A stretch of 64,000 nucleotides of DNA, taken from positions 62,001-126,000 of the forward strand of contig NZ_JACXAE010000027.1 of assembly GCF_014698965.1 (NCBI RefSeq), given 5' to 3'. This DNA is from Iningainema tapete BLCC-T55. Its GTDB lineage: Bacteria > Cyanobacteriota > Cyanobacteriia > Cyanobacteriales > Nostocaceae. This document shows, in pieces, positions 38,243-48,336 of this stretch. Made by a program: the position numbers and the translations under genes. A model generated the notes under the pieces. That model saw only the letters and a program-made list of their open reading frames with translations. It was not told the DNA's origin and ran no database searches. Each line of letters starts with the position of its first letter. The first letter of the stretch is position 1.

Positions 38243-38710
38243 ATGAACCAGACTCCGTTTCAATTTAGTGATCGCAAATTGGAAATTGACCTTTACCAAC
38301 TCCAACAGTTGTTTAACCTCTCTGCTTTTTGGGCGCAAAATCGTAGTATTGAAGATCTAAGCACAGCAATAGTCAACAGTGATCCGGTAATTACTGTCTG
38401 TGATGGAGAACGGTTGATTGGTTTTGCTCGGGCGACTTCTGACTGTGTCTACCGCGCTACCATTTGGGATGTAGTTGTTCACCCAGAGTATCGCAGTATT
38501 GGGTTGGGAAGCAAGTTGGTAGAAACAGTTTTAAGTCATCCTCGGGTGAATCGGGTTGAACGTGTTTATCTGATGACTACCCACCAGCAACGGTTTTACG
38601 AAAAAATTGGGTTTGAGTGTAATTCGACAACCACAATGGTGTTACACAATGAACCTAATTTAATCCCAACTACGGTAGAAAACCAGCTTCAGGAACTACG
38701 AAGGGGATAG
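38243..38710 (+). CDS. GNAT-family N-acetyltransferase
   Basis: About 155 aa. The ATG at 38243 has AGGAAAG upstream and is preferred over 38225. The GNAT fold is marked by [10 protein letters not shown], then [12 protein letters not shown] and the acetyl-CoA loop RSIGLGSKL. The block ARATSD...[11 protein letters not shown] recurs in the second GNAT at 43099, so the two are paralogues of the cyanobacterial/plastid NSI-like group. The substrate is unknown, but relatives acetylate proteins. Its 3' end overlaps the convergent kinase-like gene by 41 bp. Confidence 0.87.
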   Translation: MNQTPFQFSDRKLEIDLYQLQQLFNLSAFWAQNRSIEDLSTAIVNSDPVITVCDGERLIGFARATSDCVYRATIWDVVVHPEYRSIGLGSKLVETVLSHPRVNRVERVYLMTTHQQRFYEKIGFECNSTTTMVLHNEPNLIPTTVENQLQELRRG

Positions 38711-39572
38711 ATATTTGTAGTCTTGTCAAAGCCTCTGCTGGTTTAGTGAGAGGAGAAGTAACGATTTCTAGCTTTCCCTTCATTGCTTCTAGCAGAGTTT
38801 GATTGAGCAGTAGTTTCATCCCTGATGAAAGGATCGCAATGTCATGGTTAGTTAAATCAGAAGATTTGATTAAATCTATCGGCTCACTACTGGAAACAGC
38901 ATGTGTTGGAACATCCAACCAGATGAAAGTAGTATGAGTTGTGGGATCATCACTAGTAGAGAGATAAATACTACCTTCCTCCATCCGCCCAATGGAAACT
39001 TCTACTAAGTTGACGAGGATTTGCCTTAACCAGTAATAGTCTGCCAAAACATAGGTTTCTGGATTAGGTGCTAACAGTTTGAAAGGAAAATTACGGTTTT
39101 CCGCCAACATGTACGTTAAGTCGTAAACTTCCTGTAACAATTCGTTAAGTGAGCGCGGTTGAATATCCAGTTTATTTGTACCATGTTCGACCCGGGCAAC
39201 GTTGAGAATTTCATCAATGAGTTTGAGTAACTTCAGCGCTCGTTCATGAGCTTGGGCAATAAATTCTCGCTCTTCTTCTGGATTTTCACATAAATTTGAT
39301 AAAATCAACTGATGCAATCCAATCAAACCATTGAGTGGCGATCGCAATACGTGAGTAGTTCTTGCCAAAAATCCGGCTTTAAACTGGCTCATTTCATGTG
39401 CCATTCTGTATGCTAGCTGAGTTTGCTTCAGCGTATGCTGTGAATCGGAAAAATTCTCATGCTTCAAAGGCGTGAGGTGAGAAGAGTTAGATGACTGTCT
39501 TGCCCACAATCCGCGTAAACCGATTCCCAGTGCTAGCCCTACTCCTAAATATATCCAGTTACTCCAATTCAT
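38670..39572 (-). CDS. Degenerate sensor histidine kinase-like protein
   Basis: A 300-aa protein with an N-terminal membrane helix (residues 6-22) and a HisKA-like dimerisation domain. The H-box reads RTTHVLRSPLNGLIG with His 74, but the following Glu is replaced by Val. The ATPase part is weak: the N-box region YWLRQILVNLVEVSI lacks the usual second Asn, and no G boxes are visible. It may be a pseudokinase that binds a partner or a dimerising sensor. The single-domain regulator at 33581 could be a partner, with no evidence beyond proximity. Confidence 0.7.
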   Translation of the reverse strand: MNWSNWIYLGVGLALGIGLRGLWARQSSNSSHLTPLKHENFSDSQHTLKQTQLAYRMAHEMSQFKAGFLARTTHVLRSPLNGLIGLHQLILSNLCENPEEEREFIAQAHERALKLLKLIDEILNVARVEHGTNKLDIQPRSLNELLQEVYDLTYMLAENRNFPFKLLAPNPETYVLADYYWLRQILVNLVEVSIGRMEEGSIYLSTSDDPTTHTTFIWLDVPTHAVSSSEPIDLIKSSDLTNHDIAILSSGMKLLLNQTLLEAMKGKLEIVTSPLTKPAEALTRLQISIPFVVPEAGFLP

Positions 39573-39643
39573 AATTAGACAGCGTTCAACTTTGTAATTG
39601 ACAATAAAAACCTATTGTGAAGTTCCTTGGTGCTAAGTGAAAC

Positions 39644-39678
39644 AAGATACCCGACTCATAACAGAAGTCGGGTATCTT
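39644..39678. repeat. Palindromic repeat, AGATCCCCGACTTC family
   Basis: AAGATACCCGACT and AGTCGGGTATCTT flank CATAACAGA, a 35-bp hairpin between the kinase-like gene and tsaC. Confidence 0.85.
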
Positions 39679-39695
39679 GGTATACACGTTTGCTC

Positions 39696-40289
39696 TTACG
39701 ATAAATTGACTGCGCCTTGTCGCAAAATTTGCCAATTTTTTCCAGTCCATTTGGCAACGGTTGAAGGTAAACCTATGGCTGGTATTTCGTTTTTATCTTC
39801 ACCTGCCTCTAGGGTGAGAACATTGGGAAACTGTGTCTCAATTTCTGCCATTGTTAATAAAGGCGGCTGTCCGGATATGTTAGCACTGGTTGTTGCTAGT
39901 GGACCTGTTTGTTGCAGAATAGTTTGAGCGATCGCGCTATTTGGTACTCTGATACCAATTGTTTTTACATCCTGCTGAGAAATTGAAAGTACTGAATCAG
40001 GTACAAGTGCCGATGCTGGTAATACTAACGTTAACGCTCCTGGCCAGTACTTATGAGCTATTTTTTGCCATATCTTATACTCTTCTTCACTACCAGTAAC
40101 AAAAGACCAAAGGTCACTTGCACTAGCTCCCATCAATATTAATGGTTTATCCTGACTACGCTGTTTTGCAGTATAAATTAATTTTGCGTAACTGGGCAAT
40201 GAGGCAAGAGCAGGAACTGTATCGGTAGGAAAACTAACTAATTTACCAGCGCGTGCGCCAGCTATTAATGTATCTAAAGAGACAATCAT
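39696..40289 (-). CDS. tsaC: L-threonylcarbamoyladenylate synthase
   Basis: A 197-aa YrdC/Sua5-domain enzyme that makes threonylcarbamoyl-AMP for the t6A37 modification of tRNAs. Features are FPTDTVPALAS near residue 20, the Lys-x-Arg in TAKQRSQDKPL near 50, and the Ser-x-Asn in TTSANISGQPP near 145. The ATG at 40289 has AGGAGA 9 nt upstream. The frame is open a further 27 codons, but they come from two palindromic repeats and are rejected. It pairs functionally with tsaD at 45509. Confidence 0.92.
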   Translation of the reverse strand: MIVSLDTLIAGARAGKLVSFPTDTVPALASLPSYAKLIYTAKQRSQDKPLILMGASASDLWSFVTGSEEEYKIWQKIAHKYWPGALTLVLPASALVPDSVLSISQQDVKTIGIRVPNSAIAQTILQQTGPLATTSANISGQPPLLTMAEIETQFPNVLTLEAGEDKNEIPAIGLPSTVAKWTGKNWQILRQGAVNLS

Positions 40290-40311
40290 ATTTACAAATC
40301 TCCTATCTCCT

Positions 40312-40376
40312 GTACAGACGTTCCGGCGGAAAGTCTCTACGACGACTGTACAGACGTTTCGGCGGAACATCTCTAC
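40312..40376. repeat. Two tandem GTACAGACG-family palindromes
   Basis: Two elements of 29 bp (40312-40340 and 40348-40376), each with GTACAGACGTT, a CGGCGG centre and a CTCTAC end, separated by 7 bp. They lie between prmC and tsaC on the leader side of tsaC. Confidence 0.85.
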
Positions 40377-40381
40377 AATTC

Positions 40382-41278
40382 CTATCTCCTATAAGCCACA
40401 GCAAAGCGCTCAATACCAGCTAAATCAGCATGAATTTGAATATTGCAGTAGCCACCTTGTACTAACAGTTCTTGCACTGCTGGAGCTTGCCCTGCCATCA
40501 TTTCAATTAGCCATATACCACCAGGGCGTAAATAGTCTAGGGAAGTGGCGATTAAATGGCGAATGCAATTTAATCCATCAGCACCACCATCTAAAGCTAG
40601 ATGGGGTTCATGGTTGACTACTTCTGGTTGTAATGTAGATACAGTATTAGTGGGAATATAAGGTGGATTTGACACCATACCACTAAACTGACCTTTGTAT
40701 GATTGTAACGGCTCCCACCAAGAACCTTGATAAAAGTGAATGCGCTCCGCAAAACCACAATTGCGGGCGTTGGCGGCGGCAATAAAAAGTGCTTGCTGAC
40801 TAAAATCAACTGCGTGAATTGTCGCTTGTTTGAATGCATCGGCTAGGGAGATGGCGATCGCACCACTACCAGTGCCTAAATCCGCCCAATGTCCCAGTTG
40901 TAGATTGTTTTTACTTTCAACTGAAGCTGCAACTGCTAAATCAATCAAGGATTCTGTTTCTGGTCTGGGAATTAAAACAGCAGGAGATACGATAATTTTA
41001 AATTGTCGCCAGTGTGTAAATCCTGTGATATACTGCACCGGCAAACGTTCATGTAATCGCCTTTGCCACAGTGCCTCTAATTCTTCTAGAGGAAGAGTTA
41101 GCTGAATAGACTTGTCTCGAAAAGACTGCAAACGCAGTGCTAAACTGTCTAACCCAGCTACCTCTTTGAGTAGCCAATCTACCTCACCAGGTGGGACATC
41201 AGCAGCGAGTGCGGCTTGGATTGCTGCATTACGCCACTGCCATATTTGTTGTCCTGCGATCGGCTGTATATCCGCCAT
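40382..41278 (-). CDS. prmC: Release factor glutamine methyltransferase
   Basis: A 298-aa enzyme that methylates the Gln of the GGQ motif in release factors RF1 and RF2. Motifs are DLGTGSGAIAISLA near residue 135 (SAM site) and VSNPPYIP near 210 (catalytic NPPY). The N-terminal helical domain is intact. It is 12 bp from the Tic22 gene on the same strand and likely shares its transcript. Confidence 0.94.
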   Translation of the reverse strand: MADIQPIAGQQIWQWRNAAIQAALAADVPPGEVDWLLKEVAGLDSLALRLQSFRDKSIQLTLPLEELEALWQRRLHERLPVQYITGFTHWRQFKIIVSPAVLIPRPETESLIDLAVAASVESKNNLQLGHWADLGTGSGAIAISLADAFKQATIHAVDFSQQALFIAAANARNCGFAERIHFYQGSWWEPLQSYKGQFSGMVSNPPYIPTNTVSTLQPEVVNHEPHLALDGGADGLNCIRHLIATSLDYLRPGGIWLIEMMAGQAPAVQELLVQGGYCNIQIHADLAGIERFAVAYRR

Positions 41279-41290
41279 ATTTGAGAAAGG

Positions 41291-42112
41291 TTATTTCTTT
41301 TGGGCGGGAGCATTTGGCTTGGGTGCGTTATTTCCCTCTGTTTTTGGTAGTGTCTGAATATATTGTCTTGATTCTGGGGATGGCACTAAGACAACTTGTT
41401 CCAGCCACTTATCGTTTTTATCCTGTAATGTTTTGATCACTCCGTCTACGTCTACTACCTGAATATCAGCCTTGGGAAACTTTTGCTTGACTTGAGTTAA
41501 TAAACCTTGAGCATCTTGCTTGCTGAAAAACAGTGGAATCATTTCCTGCTTTTCGCTTGCACCAGCTTTGATGGGTACGTAACCCTTATCTGGTGCAAAT
41601 CTCACAGCAAAAACAGGTACACTCTTAAATTGCTGTACTTGTTGACCACTAGCTTTGAGCAAATCCATTGCTCCTTTAACTTCTTGTTCTACAGGTTTGA
41701 AGGCAAATAACAGACGGTTTTGCTGATTTTTGGTTTGTTGTAATTGCTGATAAATTACACCTAGTGGTACTGCTGTCACTTGTAGGCTTTTTACCAATTC
41801 TGTCATTTTCGCATCTTGACCTTTGGCATTGCGCAGTTCAGAGATAAAAGCCTGAGCCTCTTTTTGGCTCATGTAAACGCCTGTTACCGAACCGGCACCT
41901 TTTTGTTGCGCGTTGTTAGCTTGTTGTTGTAGGGGACGGCTCAGAGGTAAACCTTGAGCATTCGTGATTAAATAAACAGGTACTGAATCGAGTTTTTCTT
42001 TAATTTGTTGTTCCGTTAATGCTAGCACTGGGGCGTTTCCGCTAATTACCGTTGCCAGCAGAGTACTTCCCACTAAACCAAATGTTGTACCCCAGCGAAC
42101 TAATGATTTCAT
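41291..42112 (-). CDS. Tic22-like periplasmic protein
   Basis: About 273 aa. The ATG at 42112 is chosen because AGGAG stands 6 nt upstream; the frame is open 19 codons further. The signal peptide ends at APVLA. The mature part has TQQ-helical repeats, for example KLDSVPVYLITNAQGLPLSRP and MSQKEAQAFISELR, the two related halves of the Tic22 fold. In cyanobacteria it is an essential thylakoid/periplasm chaperone linked to outer-membrane biogenesis and related to the chloroplast Tic22. Confidence 0.88.
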   Translation of the reverse strand: MKSLVRWGTTFGLVGSTLLATVISGNAPVLALTEQQIKEKLDSVPVYLITNAQGLPLSRPLQQQANNAQQKGAGSVTGVYMSQKEAQAFISELRNAKGQDAKMTELVKSLQVTAVPLGVIYQQLQQTKNQQNRLLFAFKPVEQEVKGAMDLLKASGQQVQQFKSVPVFAVRFAPDKGYVPIKAGASEKQEMIPLFFSKQDAQGLLTQVKQKFPKADIQVVDVDGVIKTLQDKNDKWLEQVVLVPSPESRQYIQTLPKTEGNNAPKPNAPAQKK

Positions 42113-42862
42113 GACTGCTCCTAGCATCAATACTTCAATCAAATCAGGTAAAAGGTTGGAATTGTACAAAACTAACTAGTTTTAGTTATATTACCCTCTT
42201 CGCTAGTTGACAGTGCTTTCATGATCTATTTGCGCTTCAACAGCGATTGGGACTGTAGATGCCTGGTATATGTTGCTATACTTTGGCTGTTGCGCCTTGT
42301 TTAAAAAATAGACGCTACTCCAACTTTTGCAACTGCCTTATGAAAGATTTTATTTTCACGAAGGTGACACCTGACATTTTATTGTCTCTGCTAACTTTCG
42401 ATGACGCCACCATATTGTAATTCGTTCCACATACCTCTAGAGATAGATGTCTTATTATTTACATTAATTTTTATTTTTTTGTTACATGCGAACAACCATT
42501 CGCCCCTACTGCTGATGGTTCAATTTGTCTGATAACCCGTTAAAGCAGCTATGACAGGAAGATAGTACAAATTTTTCTATACGGAAGAATCAGCAATTAA
42601 AATGCACATCTACTAACCTATAAAACCCTTAATCGAGGGATAATTTAAGCACAATATAGTTTTAATTTTTATATTTAAAAAGTAAATAACTCTATATTTT
42701 CTTATATAAAATGTTTACCAATGCTTCTCGGTTATAATTTATAGCCCACGAATATCCCCCAACCCCACGTAGGAAGGGGGGTTGGGGGGATCAAGCCGAT
42801 CGCCAAAAACACACAACAGTAGAGACGCTCCGCCCGAGCGTCTCTACAATAATCATACCAAA
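42113..42862. other. Intergenic region with repeats before tRNA-Pro
   Basis: A 750-bp gap. It holds a C-run/G-run palindrome (42753-42791), a perfect-armed GTAGAGACGC...GCGTCTCTAC element (42819-42847) and a partial GCGAA...TTCGCCCCTAC piece near 42488. The rest is AT-rich with no credible gene. Confidence 0.7.
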
Positions 42863-42936
42863 TCGGGATGACAGGATTTGAACCTGCGGCATCCTGCTCC
42901 CAAAGCAGGCGCGCTACCAAGCTGCGCTACATCCCG
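42863..42936 (-). tRNA. tRNA-Pro (UGG)
   Basis: A 74-nt cloverleaf. The acceptor arms CGGGATG and CATCCCG pair perfectly. The anticodon stem-loop CTGCTTTGGGAGCAG gives anticodon UGG, the T arm is GCAGGTTCAAATCCTGT, and the discriminator is A. CCA is not encoded. Confidence 0.97.
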
Positions 42937-43063
42937 TTATATCTCTTGATGAGTGGTTGATTTTTTTTCCACTCACCTCAATATATTATCACATCTTGCT
43001 AAGAATGACAAATTTATTTTAACTACACCTTTAACCTCACATTGATCAACCTTCTCCAGAAAT

Positions 43064-43662
<599 letters not shown>

Positions 43663-43862
43663 TTACTGAAAGAGTGACGATTAGCATTTTACTGACTTAT
43701 CCATCGTGATACACCATATACTCATTGATTTTTGAGTGAGATGAGGATCTTCAGTAGGATGTATCAGTAAGCGCTAGTCTTACATCAATCAATTTCAACT
43801 TTAGCATTTTGTTGTGGAGCCTAGTAGAAATTAACCAAATCCTCCATTCCCAATTCCAAATT

Positions 43863-44582
43863 ATGGCTTCAGGTTTAAAATCTTCGACATTGGAACTGCT
43901 TAAACGCTTTAATCGAGCGTTTCCCCAATTTTATGAGCAATTTGTCAGTAGTGAAATTCAACTGCAAAATTTGCGACTGGCTTACCGTCTTTATAAAACT
44001 AGACACGCTGTAATTGAACTTAAAGGTGAAGGTAGCAAGAGTGCTTTGCATTTTGCTTACCGTAACCAGTCTTTTTTGTTGAGCGACATTTTTGGTGTGC
44101 TGGCTGCTTATGGTCTAACAATACATGGTATAAGTTTATACGGTCAAATTCAACCACCGATGTTGGTGTTTATTAAACTGCTAGTTTCTCGCGGTAGTAA
44201 AGCACTAACGGAAAAAACTGCCGAGAACGTCTGTCGCGCTATTCGAGAGGCTTTAGCGGGGAGATTTGAGGTAGAAGAGATGCTGGCAGTAGAATTTAAT
44301 CTTGATACTGGCTTAGAGCAAGTACAAACCGAGTTCTACGTCGATCCAGTCTTCCATCTTCCAGCTTTGGTTGTAGAAGCCGATAACCAACCCGGATTAT
44401 TTTATAAAGTGATGTACGCCATCTGGCAAGAAGACCTTTTGGTCGTCAATGCTAATTTGTTGGTATGGCGCGGACGTACACGCCTCATACTTTACTTGCT
44501 CGGACCAAATGAAAGTTTAATTCCTGAATATCTGGGTCATAAAATTGCTGAAGGAGTGGGAACTAGGTTGCTAGGGAGATGA
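43863..44582 (+). CDS. ACT-domain-like conserved cyanobacterial protein
   Basis: About 239 aa from the ATG at 43863; a TTG at 43809 would add 18 residues. The second half has two ACT-like stretches, for example SFLLSDIFGVLAAYGLTIHG and LVVEADNQPGLFYKVMYAIW, similar to the regulatory repeats of GlnD. ACT domains bind small ligands such as amino acids. No enzymatic domain is attached. It is conserved in cyanobacteria as far as I recall, with no assigned role. It precedes an alpha/beta hydrolase gene by 24 bp. Confidence 0.7.
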   Translation: MASGLKSSTLELLKRFNRAFPQFYEQFVSSEIQLQNLRLAYRLYKTRHAVIELKGEGSKSALHFAYRNQSFLLSDIFGVLAAYGLTIHGISLYGQIQPPMLVFIKLLVSRGSKALTEKTAENVCRAIREALAGRFEVEEMLAVEFNLDTGLEQVQTEFYVDPVFHLPALVVEADNQPGLFYKVMYAIWQEDLLVVNANLLVWRGRTRLILYLLGPNESLIPEYLGHKIAEGVGTRLLGR

Positions 44583-44606
44583 TTGTCATAGGGTAGGATA
44601 GTAAGT

Positions 44607-45521
44607 ATGGCAATCATCGAAATCTTAGGCGTTCCACACGCATACGAACTCACAGCTCCTACTTCCTACCCCCATGCTTTGGTCTTTGTTCATGGCTGGC
44701 TCAACAGCCGTGGATACTGGCAACCTGTGATTTCTCGCCTATCTGTTGATTTCCAGTGTTTGTCTTACGATTTAAGGGGTTTTGGCAAGTCTCAAGTAGC
44801 AGCAAAAACCGATTATAGTCGAGAACAACTTCCAGTAAATTTGGCATCCTCCTATAGTAATAGTTTTACTAATCCTTTTGATTCCCTTTACACACCATCT
44901 GCCTATGCTCAGGATTTAACAGCCCTCCTGCAACAGCTCAATATTAATAGTGCTTGGGTAATTGGTCATTTCTTGGGCGGTACGATCGCTCTATGGGCAG
45001 CCGCCCAGATGCCAGAGCGCGTAGCTGGTGTTATTTGTATCAACTCAGGTGGTGGTATATATCTTAAAGAAGCCTTTGAGCAATTTCGCTCGGAGGGTCA
45101 GCGCTATTTACAAGTCCGTCCACGCTGGCTGTCTCAACTACCTTTAATTGATTTGCTATTTACTCGAGATAGTGTAGCACGTCCTCTAGACCGTTATTGG
45201 GCGCGTCAACGGGTGATTGATTTTGTGGTTGCCGATCCAGAAGCTGCTTTGGGGTCACTATTAGACTCTACCACTGAAGAAGAAATCAACCGTTTACCTC
45301 AGCTAGTTTCTCAACTTCAGCAACCAGTTTATTTCTTGACTGGTGCAGAGGATAAGGTGATGGAACCTAAGTATGTTCGTCACCTAGCGTCGTTTCACCC
45401 ATTGTTTCAATATTGCGGTGATAATGTCATTGAAATTCCTGATTGTGGACATCTGGCTATGTTAGAACAACCAGATGCCGTTGCTAGTCATATCCGCTCC
45501 ATAATTGCTCAACACCGATAA
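44607..45521 (+). CDS. Alpha/beta hydrolase with replaced nucleophile
   Basis: A 304-aa alpha/beta-hydrolase fold protein. The oxyanion loop is [13 protein letters not shown] near residue 30. The acid is likely in [11 protein letters not shown] near 250 and the base His in [14 protein letters not shown] near 283. The nucleophile elbow reads [12 protein letters not shown]: Phe 122 (codon TTC at 44970-44972) stands where GHSLGG would have the catalytic Ser. One C-to-T change (TCC to TTC) explains it. Either the protein is inactive and binding-only, or the base is a recent mutation. It overlaps tsaD tail-to-tail by 13 bp. Confidence 0.85.
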   Translation: MAIIEILGVPHAYELTAPTSYPHALVFVHGWLNSRGYWQPVISRLSVDFQCLSYDLRGFGKSQVAAKTDYSREQLPVNLASSYSNSFTNPFDSLYTPSAYAQDLTALLQQLNINSAWVIGHFLGGTIALWAAAQMPERVAGVICINSGGGIYLKEAFEQFRSEGQRYLQVRPRWLSQLPLIDLLFTRDSVARPLDRYWARQRVIDFVVADPEAALGSLLDSTTEEEINRLPQLVSQLQQPVYFLTGAEDKVMEPKYVRHLASFHPLFQYCGDNVIEIPDCGHLAMLEQPDAVASHIRSIIAQHR

Positions 45522-46552
45522 AGCTCCATGACGTGGGTTAGTCCTAACCGGGACTGAACGCTTAAGGTAAGGGAGGATGTATGACCACGATTGAGATGAT
45601 CGCAAGCTGCACAACCAATCATTGCCGCGTTGTCAGTGCAGTATTTCAGGGGGGGAAATAGCACCTGCAAGTGATGTTCTGCCGCTGCAGCTTGGAGATT
45701 TTTTCTGAGTCCACTGTTAGCTGCTACACCTCCACCAACTGCTATGGTGTTTAAACCATAGTCAAGGGCGCATCTAATTGCTCTAGTTGTCAGACTTTGC
45801 ACTACAGTTTCTTGAAAGCTAGCAGCTAGATCTGCCAAAGGTAAAGATGAGCCATTTTTCTCTAACTGCTGCACTAATCGTAACACTGCTGTTTTTAATC
45901 CACTAAAACTAGCATCATAGGGATGATATCCGCCGTTGGGTAGAGACACTTTTCCAGATGGTAAGGTAAAAGCTTGTGGATTTCCTTGTTGTGCTAATCG
46001 ATCAATTACTGGTCCACCAGGATATCCTAAATGCAATAAGCGTGCCACTTTATCGAAGGCTTCACCTGCTGCATCATCTCGAGTTTCGCCCAGTGTTTCG
46101 TAGACACCACAATCTTTAACATAAATTAAGCTTGTGTGTCCGCCAGAAACTAGCAAACTGAGAAAAGGAGGTTCTAGGGTTGGTTCGCTTAAGTAGGTCG
46201 CGTAAATGTGACCTTCGAGGTGATGAACGCCGATGAATGGTTTGTTATGTACCATTGATAGGGTTTTGGCTGCGGTTAGCCCTACTAATAATGCCCCTAC
46301 TAGTCCAGGCGCACAGGTGGCGGCGATTCCGTCAATTTGTCCCCAGTCTAGTTCTGCTTGTTCTAATGCTTCGGCGATCGCTTGATTGATTGTTTCTAGA
46401 TGCTGACGGGATGCTACTTCTGGTACTACCCCACCGTACTGCTGATGAACTGGAATTTGTGAATTAATAATACTACTTAAAACTTGACGATTTTTAACAA
46501 TTGCTACAGCAGTTTCATCACAACTAGTTTCGATCGCTAAAACTGTTGACAT
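45509..46552 (-). CDS. tsaD: tRNA t6A threonylcarbamoyltransferase
   Basis: A 347-aa ASKHA-fold enzyme that transfers the threonylcarbamoyl group to A37 of ANN-decoding tRNAs. Motifs are [14 protein letters not shown] at the start, the metal His pair in [14 protein letters not shown] near residue 110, and [10 protein letters not shown] near 272. It works with TsaC (39696 here), TsaB and TsaE; the last two are not in the window. It is divergent from psaF. Confidence 0.95.
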   Translation of the reverse strand: MSTVLAIETSCDETAVAIVKNRQVLSSIINSQIPVHQQYGGVVPEVASRQHLETINQAIAEALEQAELDWGQIDGIAATCAPGLVGALLVGLTAAKTLSMVHNKPFIGVHHLEGHIYATYLSEPTLEPPFLSLLVSGGHTSLIYVKDCGVYETLGETRDDAAGEAFDKVARLLHLGYPGGPVIDRLAQQGNPQAFTLPSGKVSLPNGGYHPYDASFSGLKTAVLRLVQQLEKNGSSLPLADLAASFQETVVQSLTTRAIRCALDYGLNTIAVGGGVAANSGLRKNLQAAAAEHHLQVLFPPLKYCTDNAAMIGCAACDHLNRGHTSSLTLSVQSRLGLTHVMELYRC

Positions 46553-46819
46553 TGCGCTTGTTCCACCAAATAAGGACTTGTTTGAGAAATTTTAACTTTT
46601 ATTGACTTAAACTTTACCCGGTACACAACCAAGAGTATGATTTCCATATGCTTGCATATACGACCAAATCACAGGAAATATCAGCAATTCTGCCAGATTG
46701 ACACCTGGCAAAATCCTGGTTTAACCTGATTTAATCGTGAATTTAACTAATCAAGGTTGTACAAGCCGCTTCGTTTTGTACAAGAGATTTTTTGTTTCGT
46801 CATAAAAGGGAACAATTCC

Positions 46820-47317
46820 ATGCGATGCTTGTTTGCTCTGATTTTAGCAATTTGTTTAGTGTTTAACTTTGCCTCTCCTGCCTCCGCAGAAGGGGCTGGA
46901 CTAGTACGGTGCAGTGATTCTCCTGCCTTTTTGGAAAGAGTAGAAACTGCCCGTAATACTAACTTTGACCCTGAATCAGGAATTAAGAGATTTGAACGTT
47001 ACTCTCAAGCACTTTGTGGTCCGGAAGGTCTACCTCATTTAATTGTAGATGGTCGTCTGGATCGTGCTGGTGACTTCTTAATTCCTAGCATTCTGTTCCT
47101 GTATATTGCAGGTTGGATTGGTTGGGTAGGTCGCTCTTATCTACAAGCAATTAAGAAGGAAGGCGGCGATGTAGAAATCAAGGAAGTGGTAATTGAACTG
47201 CCAAAAGCACTGCCAATTATACTTTCTGGCTTCACTTGGCCCCTTGCTGCTGTGAAAGAACTTCTGTCTGGGGAATTAACCGCTAAGGATGAAGAAATTC
47301 CCATTTCACCTCGTTAG
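46820..47317 (+). CDS. psaF: Photosystem I subunit III
   Basis: A 165-aa protein with AAGGGA upstream of ATG 46820; an in-frame upstream ATG at 46757 is rejected because it would bury the signal peptide. The signal peptide ([21 protein letters not shown]) directs the N-terminus into the thylakoid lumen. The lumenal part binds plastocyanin or cytochrome c6 ([13 protein letters not shown], with Cys pair completed by CGPEG). One membrane helix ([20 protein letters not shown]) follows. psaJ is 55 bp downstream, as in other cyanobacteria. Confidence 0.96.
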   Translation: MRCLFALILAICLVFNFASPASAEGAGLVRCSDSPAFLERVETARNTNFDPESGIKRFERYSQALCGPEGLPHLIVDGRLDRAGDFLIPSILFLYIAGWIGWVGRSYLQAIKKEGGDVEIKEVVIELPKALPIILSGFTWPLAAVKELLSGELTAKDEEIPISPR

Positions 47318-47372
47318 AATGTTTCCCAACGGGAAGTAATACCAAAATAAATTTGATTGGAGAGAATGATTC

Positions 47373-47519
47373 ATGGCGCAAAACTCGTCGCAAAATTATT
47401 TGCTTAGATACCTTTCCTTGGCACCAGTTTTATTGTTTGTCAACTTGATTCTCACTGCTGTGCTGTTGATTGTATTTAACTACTTCTTCCCTGACCTACT
47501 TTTCCATCCACTACCATAA
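47373..47519 (+). CDS. psaJ: Photosystem I subunit IX
   Basis: A 48-aa single-helix protein, start preceded by GGAGAGA. It starts [20 protein letters not shown], followed by a helix of about 20 residues ([17 protein letters not shown]) and ends with [10 protein letters not shown], a typical PsaJ end. It stabilises PsaF in the photosystem I complex. It is co-transcribed with psaF. Confidence 0.96.
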   Translation: MAQNSSQNYLLRYLSLAPVLLFVNLILTAVLLIVFNYFFPDLLFHPLP

Positions 47520-47692
47520 GTATTAAGCAGGATGAATTATGAATTATGAAGCTTAAGAATTTCATAATTCATAATTTATTATTCATATTTTAATAAATTA
47601 ATTTTTTTAAATTTCACAAGTAAAAATAATATATAGCGCCAATTATTATTAATATGAAAATGCCACCATTTTATTTAGAGGAAACATAAGAT

Positions 47693-48223
47693 ATGGCAGA
47701 TATAGCACAAGCAGTAGATGCATCAAAAAACCGTTCAAGTGATCCAAGAAATCAGGAAGTTGTTTTTCCTGAATGGCGCAATCCACAACGAGGTAACTTA
47801 GAAACGCCAATTAATGCTTCTGGATTAACCAAGTGGTACATTAATAATTTGCCTGCTTACCGTCCAGGAATAACGACTTTCCGCAGAGGAATAGAAATAG
47901 GCATGGCACATGGTTACTGGATATTTGGTCCTTTTGCAAAACTTGGTCCCCTGCGTGATACAGCTGATGCCAACTTTGCTGGATTACTAGCAACTTTGGG
48001 TTTGATTGTGATTCTCACAGGCACATTGTCCCTATATGCCAATAGCAACCCTAACCAGCCAGTTGCTACTGTTACTGTACCCAATCCTCCCGATTCTTTT
48101 AAATCTAGTGAAGGTTGGAACAACTTTGCTAGTGCTTTCTTAATTGGTGGGCTTGGTGGTGCAGTAGTTGCTTACTTCATCGCTAGCAATCTTGGGTTAA
48201 TTCTGGGTGTATTTGGGAAGTAG
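47693..48223 (+). CDS. psaL: Photosystem I subunit XI
   Basis: A 176-aa protein that holds the PSI trimer or tetramer interface. Landmarks are TPINASGLTKWYINNLPAYRPG near residue 35, GMAHGYWIFGPFAKLGPLR near 70, and two or three membrane helices to the end. The 173-bp gap before it is AT-rich with ATAATTC heptamers. No psaI is found beside it, although psaI-psaL pairs are common elsewhere. GTAGAGACG repeats follow its stop. Confidence 0.96.
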   Translation: MADIAQAVDASKNRSSDPRNQEVVFPEWRNPQRGNLETPINASGLTKWYINNLPAYRPGITTFRRGIEIGMAHGYWIFGPFAKLGPLRDTADANFAGLLATLGLIVILTGTLSLYANSNPNQPVATVTVPNPPDSFKSSEGWNNFASAFLIGGLGGAVVAYFIASNLGLILGVFGK

Positions 48224-48228
48224 TCATG

Positions 48229-48332
48229 GTAGAGACGTTCCGGCGGAACGTCTGTACAGTAGAGATGTTCCGCCGGAACGTCTCTACGAAAATTGCTCCT
48301 AAAGGTAGGGATGAACAGTAGTTCGTCCCTAC
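48229..48332. repeat. Three palindromic repeats between psaL and gmk
   Basis: Two 29-bp GTAGAGACG/GTAGAGATG elements (48229-48257 and 48259-48287) share TTCCGGCGGAA-type centres. A third palindrome (48305-48332) has arms GTAGGGATGAAC and GTTCGTCCCTAC. The similar ends suggest one superfamily with changing centres. Confidence 0.9.
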
Positions 48333-48336
48333 ACAA

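Noticed and set aside
40290-40370. 27-codon extension of tsaC
   Set aside because: Encoded by two palindromic repeats, and ATG 40289 has its own ribosome site.
42732-42920. 62-codon reverse frame over tRNA-Pro
   Set aside because: It is made of tRNA and repeat sequence.
47520-47692. Possible psaI next to psaL
   Set aside because: Only AT-rich heptamer sequence is present and no small hydrophobic frame is found.
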